This document shows positions 1 through 8,774 of a stretch of DNA of 64,000 bases, in pieces. The notes below the pieces were generated by a model, which worked only from the letters and a program-made list of their open reading frames with translations, ran no database searches and had not been told where the DNA came from. Origin of the DNA: Akkermansiaceae bacterium (GTDB lineage Bacteria > Verrucomicrobiota > Verrucomicrobiia > Verrucomicrobiales > DEV007); assembly GCA_024233005.1 (NCBI GenBank), contig JACKQE010000005.1:62001-126000 (forward strand). The letters are read 5' to 3'. A program made the translations under genes and the position numbers. Each line of letters begins with the position of its first letter. Position 1 is the first letter of the stretch.

Positions 1-594
1 GGGCTCGGTCCAGACTACCTCGTCCTCACCAGGGGGTTGGGACATCGCCAGTTGGTACCAGGGCCTGGTTCTGGGATCATAGTCGACCGACTCCGTCCAT
101 TCCTTCAAGGGGGTGCCGTGGATCTTGCCCTGCCGAAACCGGGCCGGTGTCCCCGGTGTGACCGAACGGTTGGTCCAGGTGTCACCCGTTCGCAACAGCA
201 TCTGGCCGTTTCCCTCCGCATCCCCCGCATTGATGGAGGATATATGGGTGCTTTTCGCGAGGATTGGCGCGAGCAGGGGATTCAAGGTGGCGGGTTCAAA
301 GTCTTCCAGCAACCCCTGTTGGACCCAGTCCTCGATCAGGGCAAGCTGGAGAGGAACGGGTTCGAAAAAACGCCGAAGTTCCGACTCGAGCCGTTCTGTC
401 CGGCTCACCACGAGATCCTTGCAGAGAAATCGCATCGCCCGCTGCGCGCCAAAATAGGAAATGGTGAGGGTGGCGGAAGAAAGGAGCAGGATGAGCAGGA
501 TCAAATTTCGCAGCAGACTGGAGCGGAAGGAAACGCCTTTCCGCGGAGCGGAGGGATTCCTGATCCTGCTGGATTGATCGATGGGGGCCGGCAT
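1..594 (-). CDS. dCache-domain membrane sensor, N-terminal part (runs off window)
   Basis: Translated from the reverse strand starting at the ATG at 594; the frame stays open to base 1, so this is the first 198 codons of a longer protein. A basic N-terminus precedes one hydrophobic segment (about residues 26-47), followed by an extracytoplasmic region ending in a DYDPRTRPWY motif, which is typical of double-Cache sensor domains. Such domains bind small ligands outside the membrane and feed a cytoplasmic output (kinase, cyclase, chemoreceptor or phosphatase). The output domain lies beyond the window, so signalling type is unknown. The 200 bp upstream contain a long-range inverted repeat (659-668/729-738). 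Frame and Cache assignment are fairly sure; function is not. Confidence 0.8.
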   Translation of the reverse strand, partial: MPAPIDQSSRIRNPSAPRKGVSFRSSLLRNLILLILLLSSATLTISYFGAQRAMRFLCKDLVVSRTERLESELRRFFEPVPLQLALIEDWVQQGLLEDFEPATLNPLLAPILAKSTHISSINAGDAEGNGQMLLRTGDTWTNRSVTPGTPARFRQGKIHGTPLKEWTESVDYDPRTRPWYQLAMSQPPGEDEVVWTEP

Positions 595-658
595 GGGTGA
601 CAGTTTATTTCGGAATTGGAAGGTTTGCACCCGGGAAGAAAGGCCCGGGCCTGTCTCC

Positions 659-738
659 ATCAGCGTTGACTGGCGCAGGCAGTCTAGGTTCCGGCAACAT
701 CCGGACGATGGCTTCCTTGAAAGAAGGCAACGCTGATC
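659..738. repeat. 10-bp perfect inverted repeat upstream of the Cache sensor gene
   Basis: ATCAGCGTTG at 659-668 is exactly complementary to CAACGCTGAT at 729-738, with 60 bases between that hold a smaller CCGG/CCGG hairpin. A separate CCCGGG/CCCGGG hairpin lies at 630-649. The element sits between the end of cinA (796) and the start of the sensor gene (594), both on the minus strand. It could be a structured leader, a processing site or a weak terminator; no U-run follows it. Confidence 0.45.
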
Positions 739-795
739 AAGCAAAGGTCAGGCTCAAACCGGGGATGGCCCGAGGGACTCCGCGGCTTCCTGCAC

Positions 796-2040
796 CTATT
801 CCAACCCCTGCAGTCTCCTGCGGAGAAGATCCAAAGCGGAACGCAGCGTGCGCATCTTGACTGTGGGGCGGTCTCCCGGATGCCGCAGGCGCACCACCCG
901 GGTCTCCCGTCCTTCGCTGGCCAGACCGATGAAGACGGTGCCGACGGGTTTTTCTTCACTGCCCCCGTCGGGACCGGCGATACCGGTCACGGAAAGGGCG
1001 TGCGTGGTGCCGGCGGCATGACGGCATCCTTCAACCATGGCTCGGGCGACAGGTTCGCTGACCGCGCCGTGGGCGGCGAGCAGTTCAGGAGGCACCCCAA
1101 GCAGGTCGGTCTTGGCTTCGTTGGCATAGGTAACATAGCCGCGCAGAAAAGCACGGGAAGCCCCGGGGACATCGGTCAGAGTGCTGGCAATGAGCCCTCC
1201 GGTGCAGGACTCGGCGGTGGCGAGGGTTTCCCCTCGGGCGGTGAGCAGACCGAGGACGACCTCCTGGAGTTCCGCCTCCGATTCTGTGGCGATTTCAGTG
1301 GGAAAGGCGCGCCGGACGATCTCCGCTCCGGTGGCGACGAGATCGGAGGGGCCGATCAGGCGGACATCCACCTCACCGGGACGAGCGCAGTAGCCGACTT
1401 CCAGCCCTCCGAGCCCGACAAGGGCGTCGAGAGGTTGCTCGATTTTCTCCGCAATGGCGGATTCCCCCACGTTGATGATCCTGAAATTGAGAAAGGTGGG
1501 GAGGGCGGTCTCACCGAGCAGGCTGCGGAGCCGCGGCACGACCTGGTCGTGAAACATCGGATGGAGTTCCCGCGGAGGACCGGGGAGCAGGAACAGGTGC
1601 GGAGAGGACCCATCGGGCCGCGCGGGCACATGGAGACCGGGAGCGGTGCCGTTGGGATTGTCGAGCACCGTGGCTCCCCCGGGGACCATGGCTTGACGCT
1701 CGTTGCCGGGAGGCGGCTTGCGGCCATGGCGGGCAAAGATGCCTTCGATGTGTCGGACCACGGAGTCGTCGAGGAGGAGCGGCAGTCCGAGGAGTTCAGC
1801 GGTGATTTCCCGGGTGATGTCATCCGTCGTGGGGCCCAGGCCACCGGTGATGAGAAGCACGTCGCAGCGGGTCAGGCACTCAGCGATGGCTTCACGGATC
1901 GCTTCCCCGTCGGGGACGCAGGTCTGACGCTGCACGCGCAGGCCAAGTTTGAAGAGCTCGCGGCCGAACCAGGCTCCGTGGGTGTTGACCACCTTGCCCA
2001 ACATGAGCTCGGTGCCGGTGTTGAGGATTTCAATTTTCAC
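796..2040 (-). CDS. cinA: CinA family protein (nicotinamide-nucleotide amidohydrolase)
   Basis: A 414-residue cytoplasmic protein with the standard two-part CinA layout. The N-terminal molybdopterin-binding-like domain (about 1-170) carries GGLGPTTDD at 66-74. The C-terminal CinA domain (about 255-410) carries the ESCTGG motif at 277-282 and a VTGIAGPDGG motif further on. In characterised homologues the C-terminal domain deamidates NMN to nicotinate mononucleotide (pyridine nucleotide recycling), and the N-terminal domain can hydrolyse ADP-ribose. Length matches the family. It lies 39 bp downstream of rsfS on the same strand, so it is probably the last gene of a helicase-rsfS-cinA operon. The start ATG at 2040 gives the classical MKIEILNTGTEL beginning. 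Confidence 0.95.
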   Translation of the reverse strand: MKIEILNTGTELMLGKVVNTHGAWFGRELFKLGLRVQRQTCVPDGEAIREAIAECLTRCDVLLITGGLGPTTDDITREITAELLGLPLLLDDSVVRHIEGIFARHGRKPPPGNERQAMVPGGATVLDNPNGTAPGLHVPARPDGSSPHLFLLPGPPRELHPMFHDQVVPRLRSLLGETALPTFLNFRIINVGESAIAEKIEQPLDALVGLGGLEVGYCARPGEVDVRLIGPSDLVATGAEIVRRAFPTEIATESEAELQEVVLGLLTARGETLATAESCTGGLIASTLTDVPGASRAFLRGYVTYANEAKTDLLGVPPELLAAHGAVSEPVARAMVEGCRHAAGTTHALSVTGIAGPDGGSEEKPVGTVFIGLASEGRETRVVRLRHPGDRPTVKMRTLRSALDLLRRRLQGLE

Positions 2041-2079
2041 AATGAGACGTGAATCCGGGGGAGGGAAAACCGGTCCGGC

Positions 2080-2451
2080 TTATTTGCCGGGGACGCTGAG
2101 GAGCGCGTTGAGGTCGAGTCTTGGCGCGTCGCGCCAAAGGTCTTCCATGGCGTAAAAGGTGCGCTTTTCCTCGTGGAAGATGTGCACCATGACGTTGATG
2201 TAATCGACGACAAGCCAATGACTGGCGGTATCGCCTTCCGCGTAGGCGGGTTTTTCCTCGAGTGTGTCCTGGACTCCGGCGATGATGTCGCGCCGGATGG
2301 CCCGCAAATGGGGTTCCGAAGTGGCGCTGCAGATCACAAAGAAGTCCGTGATACTGGAGATGACCTTCACGTCGAGGACGACAATGTTCTCCGCTTTCAC
2401 ATCATCGGCGAAGCGGGCGCAGGCGAGGGCGAGTTCCTGGGAGGAGGGCAC
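2080..2451 (-). CDS. rsfS: Ribosomal silencing factor RsfS (Iojap family)
   Basis: A 123-residue protein covering the whole Iojap/RsfS fold. It includes the family hallmarks ITDFFVICSA near residue 34 and a W-LVDY-N-MVH-F segment near residues 80-93. RsfS binds ribosomal protein L14 (uL14) and blocks joining of the 30S and 50S subunits when nutrients are scarce. The C-terminal tail (about 105-123) is short and variable, as usual. It sits between a DEAD-box helicase gene (63 bp upstream) and cinA (39 bp downstream), so all three are likely co-transcribed, a grouping consistent with ribosome and RNA metabolism. Confidence 0.93.
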   Translation of the reverse strand: MPSSQELALACARFADDVKAENIVVLDVKVISSITDFFVICSATSEPHLRAIRRDIIAGVQDTLEEKPAYAEGDTASHWLVVDYINVMVHIFHEEKRTFYAMEDLWRDAPRLDLNALLSVPGK

Positions 2452-2514
2452 GGTTATGGAGTCTGGCTGGAGGGATGAAATCAGGCAAGGGAAATACCCG
2501 GTAACGGGCGTTCC

Positions 2515-4287
2515 TTAATAGTCACGACGGGGTGGTCCCTTGCGACGGGGAGGTCCATCGCCGGGGCCGGCATTGCCGAATCCGCCGCGACGAGGGGGAC
2601 CGCCGGGCCGTGGTGGCTGGCCGGGGCTGACTCCGACACGGCGGCCGCAGAGCCGGGCGCCATTTACCGAGGCCAGAATCCGCTCGGCGGCGGCTTCTCC
2701 ATCGATCTGAACGAGAGTGATGGTTGGAAGTATGTGGATTTGGCCGATGCAGGCACTGTCGAGTCCGCTTTCCCCGGCGATACAGCCGACGAGGTCGCGT
2801 GGCGTGACCCGGGCTTCCCGGCCGACATTGAAGCGCAGCCAAGTTTCTCCGGTGAACTCCCGGTGCTCCCGCGGTTCGCGGCCTTCCCCGCGGTCCCGGT
2901 AATTGCGTTCCGGACGGGTGTCGCCATCCGGCTCCCGGAGGCGGCGTTCCCGTTTAGGACGGCCGTCATCTTCGATGATCCGTTCCACTGGTCGCGCGCT
3001 CTCCATGGTCAGGAGATGGACGGCGGCGGCAAAAATCTCCCCGGGGGAATACCCGGCATCGGTCAATTCTCCGAGGAGCTCGTCCTGGGGTTGATACCCG
3101 CCGGCCGCGAGGGCGGAGCGCATGGAGTCAGCAATCCGGCCGGCGTGGCGTTCCTGCAGGTCGGTCAGCAGCGGAACCGGCATCCGGACAATGTCTGATT
3201 TGGTAAAGCGCAGAATGTTCTGCAGGCGACCGAACTCGCGACCGCTGACCAGGCTGACGGCCCGTCCGGTTTTGCCCGCCCGGCCCGTCCGGCCGATGCG
3301 GTGGACATAATCCTCGGGATCTTGGGGCAGCTCATAGTTGATGACCATTTCCAGATCATCGACATCCAGACCGCGGGCCGCGACATCGGTCGCCACGAGC
3401 AGCTCGAGTTTGCGTTCGCGAAAGCGTTTCATGGTCCGCTCACGCATGCCCTGGGCCATGTCTCCGTGGAGTTTGTCGGCATTGTAGCCGCGGGCCACCA
3501 GTGTTTCAGTCAACTCGTCGACCTGGGCTTTGGTGAAGCCGAATACCAGCCCGTAGCTGATGTCCTGGACATCGAGGAGACGGCACAGGACTTCCGTCTT
3601 GGACCGGTAATCGACCTCAATGTAGCTCTGGGCGATGGCGGGCACCATCATCGAGGACGAGTCGATCCGGATCTGCGCGGGATCGACCGTGAAGCGTTCC
3701 ACAATCTTGCGGATGGGTGGGGGCAGGGTCGCGGAGAACAGGATGGTCTGGCGCTGGGAGGGCACGGACTCGAGAATACGTTCGATATCTTCGCGGAAAC
3801 CCATGTCCAACATGCGGTCGGCTTCATCGAGGACCACCATGCTGACGTTGTCCAGTTTCAGAGAGCCTCGTTCGATGTGGTCGATGACACGCCCCGGAGT
3901 GCCAATCACGATCTGGGGACCGGCATCCAGCGCCCGGAACTGACGCTCATAACTGGCGCCGCCATAAACCGGAACTTCCCGGACCCCTTTTTTGAAAAAG
4001 GCCAGCCGGGCGATCTCCTCCGCGACCTGCGCGGCGAGTTCCCGGGTGGGGCAGAGGATCAACGCTTGGATCTCCCGGCGGTGGGCATCGACTCGCTGCA
4101 CGACGGGAACGCCAAAGGCGGCGGTCTTGCCGGATCCGGTCATGGACTGGCCCACCAAGTCGCGGCCTGCCAGCAGGGGAGGGATGGATTCGGATTGAAT
4201 CGGAGAGGCGGTTTCAAAGCCCATGCGCTCGATGGCTTTCAACAGCTCGGGCTCCAGGGACAGTTCGGAAAACGGGATACGGCTCAT
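2515..4287 (-). CDS. DEAD-box ATP-dependent RNA helicase with C-terminal DbpA-like RNA-binding domain
   Basis: A 590-residue protein with all core helicase motifs: Q motif near 25-31, Walker A SMTGSGKT at 48-55, PTRELA around 80-85, DEAD at 154-157, SAT at 185-187 and HRIGRTGRAG near 325. After the two RecA lobes comes an acidic/basic linker (about 435-475), then a fold resembling the DbpA RNA-recognition domain (about 475-545). The tail is rich in Gly, Arg and Pro. This is the CsdA/DeaD-type layout, so roles in ribosome assembly or mRNA unwinding at low temperature are likely. It heads the gene run with rsfS and cinA. The exact subfamily (DeaD, DbpA or RhlE) cannot be settled by eye, so no symbol is given. 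Confidence 0.93.
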   Translation of the reverse strand: MSRIPFSELSLEPELLKAIERMGFETASPIQSESIPPLLAGRDLVGQSMTGSGKTAAFGVPVVQRVDAHRREIQALILCPTRELAAQVAEEIARLAFFKKGVREVPVYGGASYERQFRALDAGPQIVIGTPGRVIDHIERGSLKLDNVSMVVLDEADRMLDMGFREDIERILESVPSQRQTILFSATLPPPIRKIVERFTVDPAQIRIDSSSMMVPAIAQSYIEVDYRSKTEVLCRLLDVQDISYGLVFGFTKAQVDELTETLVARGYNADKLHGDMAQGMRERTMKRFRERKLELLVATDVAARGLDVDDLEMVINYELPQDPEDYVHRIGRTGRAGKTGRAVSLVSGREFGRLQNILRFTKSDIVRMPVPLLTDLQERHAGRIADSMRSALAAGGYQPQDELLGELTDAGYSPGEIFAAAVHLLTMESARPVERIIEDDGRPKRERRLREPDGDTRPERNYRDRGEGREPREHREFTGETWLRFNVGREARVTPRDLVGCIAGESGLDSACIGQIHILPTITLVQIDGEAAAERILASVNGARLCGRRVGVSPGQPPRPGGPPRRGGFGNAGPGDGPPRRKGPPRRDY

Positions 4288-4684
4288 GCGGATGGAAGAA
4301 GAATCGTCGGAAAGAAAACAGGATGAAGGTGGGATGGAAACGCGGCCTCAATCAGGCGGCTGCAGGGCTTGGGCAATCCGTGCCGCGAGGGGCATTGAGG
4401 GATTGGAGAGGCGCGGTGGGGGCGTGGGGCCCTTTTCGGGTGTCGCGCCGTGTGCCGGAGAAGCCCACTCGGGTGTAACGCGTCAAATCGCGGCCAACAT
4501 ACGCGGGTTCTTCCGATTTGCGCGGATTTTTTTCAAGGCCCCGGATTCGGCCCCCGCATTGCCCGGCGACGCCACTCTCGGATGACCGGATTTCTCCCGC
4601 CCCCCCCGCGCCATCCCGTCCCGATTTGGATATTGACCCTGCCCCCCCGACGTATACGATCAACTCAACCAATCTGTTGCCCTG
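4288..4684. other. Divergent intergenic region, no gene recognised
   Basis: This 397-bp stretch separates the start of the minus-strand helicase gene from the start of the plus-strand DUF1080 gene. The short reading frames in it have no recognisable features. It must hold promoters for both directions; only the plus-strand one (4633-4660) is visible to me. If the helicase message starts far upstream it would have a long leader, as is known for csdA-type genes, but I see no defined structure. Confidence 0.5.
4633..4660 (+). promoter_or_regulatory. Putative sigma-70 promoter of the DUF1080 gene
   Basis: TTGACC (4633-4638) and TACGAT (4655-4660) are separated by 16 bases and lie about 25 bases before the ATG at 4685. 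The -35 box matches five of six consensus positions and the -10 box four of six. The predicted leader is short (about 18 nt). Read by eye only. Confidence 0.45.
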
Positions 4685-6067
4685 ATGAGAACACCCTTCC
4701 GACTTTCGCCCCTGCTTTCACTCGCTCTGCTCGCCGCCTCCCTTGTGGCGCGGGCCGATTCGCCTCCCGCCGGCTTCACCCCTCTCTTTAACGGGAAGGA
4801 TCTTTCCGGCTGGTATGGCTGGAGCACCAAGGATCCGACGGAACTCCAAAAAATGTCCGCCGAGGAACGGGCCGCCTACAAGACAAAGTCGCTCGAGGAC
4901 ATCAACCAGCACTGGAAAGTCGAGAACGGGGAGATCGTCAACGATGGCAAGGGGCTTTATCTCACCACCGACAAAAACTACGGAGATTTCGAGCTCCTGG
5001 TGGAATACAAGGCTCTGCCTGACGGAGACAGCGGAGTCTACCTCCGCGGGGTTCCGCAGGTCCAGATCTGGGATTCGACCAAAGGAGACCCCCGAGGACT
5101 GGGCCAAGACAAAGGCTCCGGTGGTCTCTGGAACAACAGTCCGGGCGCTCCCGGCAAAGATCCGTCCAAAAAAATGGACAAGCCATTCGGCGAATGGAAC
5201 CAATTCAAGATCACCATGGTCGGTGAGCGTGTGACCGTCATTTTCAACGGGGAGAAAGTGGTCGACAACGCCGTGCTGGAGAACTATTTCGCCCGTTCGG
5301 CCTTCCAGAAGGCCCAGAAGGAAGCGGAAAAGGCGGGCACTCCGATCGATCCCAACCAAATCGTGGATCCGATCTTCGCCCAAGGCCCGATCCAACTCCA
5401 GACCCACGGGAGTGAGATTCGCTGGCGCAATGTCTTCATCCGCGAGATTCCAGCCGAGGAGGCAAACAAAATGCTTACCGGGGCCGATGAGACCGGATTC
5501 ACCCGTCTCGACAACGGCAAGGACCTCAGCAACTGGCAGGGCGCCAATGAAAACTACGAAGTTAAGGACGGGGCCATCGTGTGCAAGGCCGGCAAAGGCG
5601 GCAACCTCTTGAGCAAGGAGGAATATGGGGACATGGTGCTGCGGTTCGAATTCAAGTTGCCACCCGGTGGCAACAATGGCATTGCCCTGCGCACCCCCAA
5701 GGACGGCCATCCGGCCTCCGATGGTTTTGAAATTCAGGTCATCGACAGCGACGGCTACAATGCCGCCCACCCCAAGGCGCCGCTGCAACCATACCAGTAT
5801 CATGGTTCGATCTACCATTGCTTTGGAGCCAAGCATGGGTTTCTCCGTCCCGTCGGAGAGTGGAACTACGAGGAAATCACTGTCAAAGGCCAGCGCATCA
5901 CGGTCGTTCTCAACGGAACCCGAATTCTCGATGTGGATGTGGACAAGTTGGACCGCTCCAAAATCTCTCATCCACCCAAAGGTCTCGACAACAAGACCGG
6001 CTACATCGGATTCGCCGGCCACAATGACCCTGTGGCTTTCCGCAATTTCCGCGTCAAGCGTCTCTGA
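4685..6067 (+). CDS. Secreted protein with two DUF1080 (3-keto-disaccharide hydrolase-type) domains
   Basis: A 460-residue protein with an N-terminal signal peptide (hydrophobic core about 8-20, cleavage after ARA near 25). Two copies of the DUF1080 fold follow (about 30-255 and 265-460). Each begins with an F-L-FNGKDLSGW / F-RLDNGKDLSNW motif and ends with an RNVFIREI / FRNFRVKRL strand. The fold is a concanavalin-like beta sandwich; some members hydrolyse 3-keto-glycosides, and the family is greatly expanded in Verrucomicrobiota and Planctomycetota. A short promoter lies just upstream and a strong terminator just downstream, so it is probably a single-gene unit. Substrate cannot be inferred. 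Confidence 0.9.
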   Translation: MRTPFRLSPLLSLALLAASLVARADSPPAGFTPLFNGKDLSGWYGWSTKDPTELQKMSAEERAAYKTKSLEDINQHWKVENGEIVNDGKGLYLTTDKNYGDFELLVEYKALPDGDSGVYLRGVPQVQIWDSTKGDPRGLGQDKGSGGLWNNSPGAPGKDPSKKMDKPFGEWNQFKITMVGERVTVIFNGEKVVDNAVLENYFARSAFQKAQKEAEKAGTPIDPNQIVDPIFAQGPIQLQTHGSEIRWRNVFIREIPAEEANKMLTGADETGFTRLDNGKDLSNWQGANENYEVKDGAIVCKAGKGGNLLSKEEYGDMVLRFEFKLPPGGNNGIALRTPKDGHPASDGFEIQVIDSDGYNAAHPKAPLQPYQYHGSIYHCFGAKHGFLRPVGEWNYEEITVKGQRITVVLNGTRILDVDVDKLDRSKISHPPKGLDNKTGYIGFAGHNDPVAFRNFRVKRL

Positions 6068-6092
6068 GAGGTCGCTTCTGACCAGCGAAATA

Positions 6093-6140
6093 TCCCGGCA
6101 AGGTCAGGTCGTGCAGACCTGACTGGTCCGGGAATTTTTT
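6093..6140. terminator. Intrinsic terminator between convergent genes
   Basis: Outer arms TCCCGG (6093-6098) and CCGGGA (6128-6133) enclose a second perfect stem GTCAGGTC/GACCTGAC with a 5-base loop, and a T6 run follows at 6135-6140. It lies 25 bp after the DUF1080 stop and 54 bp from the end of the convergent gene, so it terminates the plus-strand transcript and the stem could serve both. Confidence 0.85.
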
Positions 6141-6193
6141 GGGGGAACTGGTCCCGATCCCGGAGGTTCCCGGGATGCGAGTGAAACGGGGGA

Positions 6194-7216
6194 TTACTTC
6201 GGGTTTTTGGCGTCGTAGTCCGCAAGCCAGGCTTTGCGAGCCGCCAGATTGTCCGTGAGACCTTTCAGTTCCGCCCGGGCCCTGTTGAGTTCCGCGTACT
6301 TGCGGAAAATGGAGAAGAAATCCTCCCGCAGGTCCGCTCGGGAGTCCCGGATCAGCAGTTCCATGTTGTGGGCGGTGTTCCGGTCCAGCGACTCCGTCTC
6401 CGGAGGGGCACTGGACGCGAATTCCTCGATCTGGACTTTCCTCTGCTCGATGATGGATTCATTCTGGGCAATTTCCGACTGGTAGAGTTCCCGCTCGAGC
6501 TCGGTCAGGTTGGTTCCCTTGAGCTTCTCTTTCAGGTAATCAATTCGTTTGGTTTGGTAGTCGATGCTTTCCTGTAGTCCCTGGATGACCGCAGTTTTGC
6601 CGGCTTCGGTGTGGCGAGATTCCCGGCGGTTTTGCTTCCAGTCTTCCGCGATTGCAATATTGTCACGGCTCCAGCCATTCCAGTAACTGGTGGAAACCAC
6701 CTCGTATTTTTCCAGTTCCTTGGGATCAGTGAACGTGCTGGCCAATTGGGTGATCTGCCCGACCCGCTTTTCGATGCGGTTCCGGAAAATCTGATAGTCT
6801 TTTTCCAAGGTCTCCCGGGGAACATTCGGGTTGGGCTTTTTGAGCTGTTCCCGCACTGCGTCCTCGTTCTTCTTGTAGTAATCGATCGTTTTTTTCAGTC
6901 CGACGATCACATCCGCCTTCAACCGGGCGATCCGGACTTTGGACTCCTCGGAGTCTTTCGAAGCGCCAAGCATCCCGACGATTTCCTCCACTTTCGATTC
7001 GACCCGCTGATCCAAGGTTTTGATGTCCTGAATGAGTTGGTCCATCCGAAGTTCACGCTGCTCGATGTGGCGCTCCAGGTTGACGACCGATTCTCGTCGG
7101 GCGGCAATGTCAATGGGAGTGCCGCCGGCGGGGGACTGGGCCTGTGCCGGAAGATTGAACAGCAGTCCCGTGGCCAGAAGGCCGTGGGCAAAAGCAATAG
7201 GGGGGAACGTTTTCAT
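6194..7216 (-). CDS. Secreted coiled-coil protein of unknown function
   Basis: A 340-residue protein with a signal peptide (MKTFPPIAFAHG..., cleavage near AQAQ at 25-28). The rest is almost entirely charged and helix-favouring, with heptad-like stretches around 40-90, 100-150, 215-270 and 290-330. It is rich in Glu, Lys, Arg and Gln and has no cysteine motif or recognisable enzyme signature. I do not recognise the family. It most resembles the long-helix periplasmic proteins common in Verrucomicrobiota. It is followed on the same strand by nothing until the DUF1080 terminator, and preceded by the DUF1028 gene 56 bp upstream, so it may be the last gene of the sirtuin-DUF1028 unit. Confidence 0.75.
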   Translation of the reverse strand: MKTFPPIAFAHGLLATGLLFNLPAQAQSPAGGTPIDIAARRESVVNLERHIEQRELRMDQLIQDIKTLDQRVESKVEEIVGMLGASKDSEESKVRIARLKADVIVGLKKTIDYYKKNEDAVREQLKKPNPNVPRETLEKDYQIFRNRIEKRVGQITQLASTFTDPKELEKYEVVSTSYWNGWSRDNIAIAEDWKQNRRESRHTEAGKTAVIQGLQESIDYQTKRIDYLKEKLKGTNLTELERELYQSEIAQNESIIEQRKVQIEEFASSAPPETESLDRNTAHNMELLIRDSRADLREDFFSIFRKYAELNRARAELKGLTDNLAARKAWLADYDAKNPK

Positions 7217-7272
7217 AAAGGTGGCAGGCAGTTTATCCGAGGAGTGAAAGAGTGAAAAGGGATTGCCGCAAC

Positions 7273-8067
7273 CTATTTGGCTTTCGCCTCTGCAGCACCC
7301 TTCGGAGACGAGAGGTCCCGGGGAACGCGGCCATCCGGCCTGGGGAACAAGTCGCAGTGTTGGTAGTAAACCCTCCGCAGTTCCAGGATCGGGGTCACAT
7401 GCTCATCGACCCGGAGGTCCCGGAACCGGTCGTTGCCACCCCCGTATCCCCAGCCTTCGCGGACGATGAGCAGGGCGGCACTCTGCTGGCCCCGGCGATC
7501 CCCCCCGGCGGCCTGTCCCGCATCCAGAGCCGCCAGGAGGCGCTCCGCGAGGAGCAGACCGGAGCTTTTTTCAAAGGCATCCGCCATGGCTTCGACCACT
7601 GCGGGCCCAGCGAGGATGTTGCCCTGCACGGCGTAACCCTTTCCCATGCGTCCTCCTGCCCAGGAGAGGCATTCCGTGCCGGTGAATTGGGCGGTTTCTC
7701 CGGCGGCGTTGATGAGTCCCACCTGACGCTGGGATTTCAAGGAGTCTCCCTCCAGCATGGTTTGCAGGGCCTCGACCGGGCTGTTGCCTAAGGCCATTTG
7801 CTCCAGAGCGGCCGGACCAAAGGTTACATTGGCATAGGACTGGGTCGCGACCGCTCCGACCCCTGCCTTCGCCCAGGGAACGACCGCGCCCACGGCGACG
7901 ATTCGGGATTGTACCGCGACCCCGATCTCCCCGGTAGCGGGATCAATGGCGACGATGGAAAAAGTGGCCACGGTCGGAGGGGACGGATCCTTGGCCGGGG
8001 CCGGGAGGCTCCCCAGAAAGGCGGGGGCCGAGAGAATCAAGGTGGTCAAAGGAGAGGGGTGTTTCAT
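7273..8067 (-). CDS. DUF1028 family protein (Ntn-hydrolase-like), exported
   Basis: A 264-residue protein with a signal peptide (about 1-27) and then the DUF1028 domain. Family hallmarks are TFSIVAIDP at the mature N-terminus, a GVAVQSR-AVGAVVPWA stretch, QSYAN, GKGYAVQGN and a C-terminal R-DLRVDEH segment. The domain resembles Ntn-hydrolases such as gamma-glutamyltransferase or the peptidase-like HslV fold; no activity is firmly established for the family. Its start codon overlaps the stop of the sirtuin gene (ATGA at 8064-8067), implying translational coupling. The pairing of a cytoplasmic deacylase with an exported Ntn-like protein is unusual, and a functional link is not obvious. Confidence 0.88.
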   Translation of the reverse strand: MKHPSPLTTLILSAPAFLGSLPAPAKDPSPPTVATFSIVAIDPATGEIGVAVQSRIVAVGAVVPWAKAGVGAVATQSYANVTFGPAALEQMALGNSPVEALQTMLEGDSLKSQRQVGLINAAGETAQFTGTECLSWAGGRMGKGYAVQGNILAGPAVVEAMADAFEKSSGLLLAERLLAALDAGQAAGGDRRGQQSAALLIVREGWGYGGGNDRFRDLRVDEHVTPILELRRVYYQHCDLFPRPDGRVPRDLSSPKGAAEAKAK

Positions 8068-8774
8068 GAGGGAGTTTTCAGGAGCCAGGCGGCGACCAAG
8101 GCGGGCACCACTTCTGAAGCGGGTCCGATCCGCTGTTCATCGAAGGCGTCCGAGACTTCCGAGTCGGTGAGGTTAACCTCCCAGGTCCGGGCCCCGGCCG
8201 CGCGGGCCACGGAGACAAAGCCCGCGGCGGGATAGACCGCTCCTGAGGTGCCGATGGAGAGAAAACGGTCGGCGGAAGCGAGTCGCTCGAAAATCACATC
8301 GAGATGGTGGGGCATTTCGCCGAACCAGACGATGTCGGGACGCAGGCAACCGGTTTCCTGGCACTCTGGACAGATGGAATCAGTCCCAAGGTCCGTGGTC
8401 CACCTCAGGCCGCCGGCCCCGCAGGCGGTGCAGCGGGCTTTGAGAAGTTCCCCGTGCAAGTGGAGCATCCGGCGGCTCCCGGCCCGCTCATGGAGATCGT
8501 CCACATTTTGGGTGACGAGGAGGAACTCCCCCTCCCAGGATTCCTCCAAGCGAGCAAGGGCCAGATGGGCGGCATTGGGATGGACGGTGGCCAGAGCGGC
8601 GCGGCGGTGATTGTAAAAGCGGTGAACCCTGGTGGGGGCGGTGGCAAACCCTTGCGGGGAGGCGACTTCTTCCACCCGATGTCCCTCCCACAGGCCATTG
8701 GCATCCCGGAAAGTGGGGAGACCGGATTCGGCAGAAATGCCGGCCCCGGTAAGGATGACGAGGGAGTTGCTCAC
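8064..8774 (-). CDS. cobB: NAD-dependent protein deacylase, sirtuin (CobB-type, class III)
   Basis: A 236-residue single-domain sirtuin. Visible motifs are GAGISAESGLPTFRD (10-24), TQNVDDLHERAG (88-99) and catalytic His107 in LHLHGE. Four zinc-site cysteines are present (C115, C118, C135, C138). Tyr54 and Arg57 in FYNHRR match the Y-x-x-R pair that lets class III sirtuins (SIRT5, E. coli CobB) bind succinyl or malonyl groups, so desuccinylase activity in addition to deacetylase is likely. Length equals E. coli CobB lacking its extra N-terminal segment. It is coupled to the DUF1028 gene downstream by a 4-base overlap and is divergent from the CnrY-like gene. Confidence 0.94.
   Translation of the reverse strand: MSNSLVILTGAGISAESGLPTFRDANGLWEGHRVEEVASPQGFATAPTRVHRFYNHRRAALATVHPNAAHLALARLEESWEGEFLLVTQNVDDLHERAGSRRMLHLHGELLKARCTACGAGGLRWTTDLGTDSICPECQETGCLRPDIVWFGEMPHHLDVIFERLASADRFLSIGTSGAVYPAAGFVSVARAAGARTWEVNLTDSEVSDAFDEQRIGPASEVVPALVAAWLLKTPS

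Noticed and set aside
880..2052. Long plus-strand reading frame of 390 codons opposite cinA
   Set aside because: It is antisense to a clear CinA protein; low-complexity composition rich in Gly, Asp and Glu is typical of a shadow in high-GC DNA.
3301..4326. 341-codon plus-strand frame opposite the DEAD-box helicase
   Set aside because: Antisense shadow of a helicase with all conserved motifs; no domain recognised in the plus-strand product.
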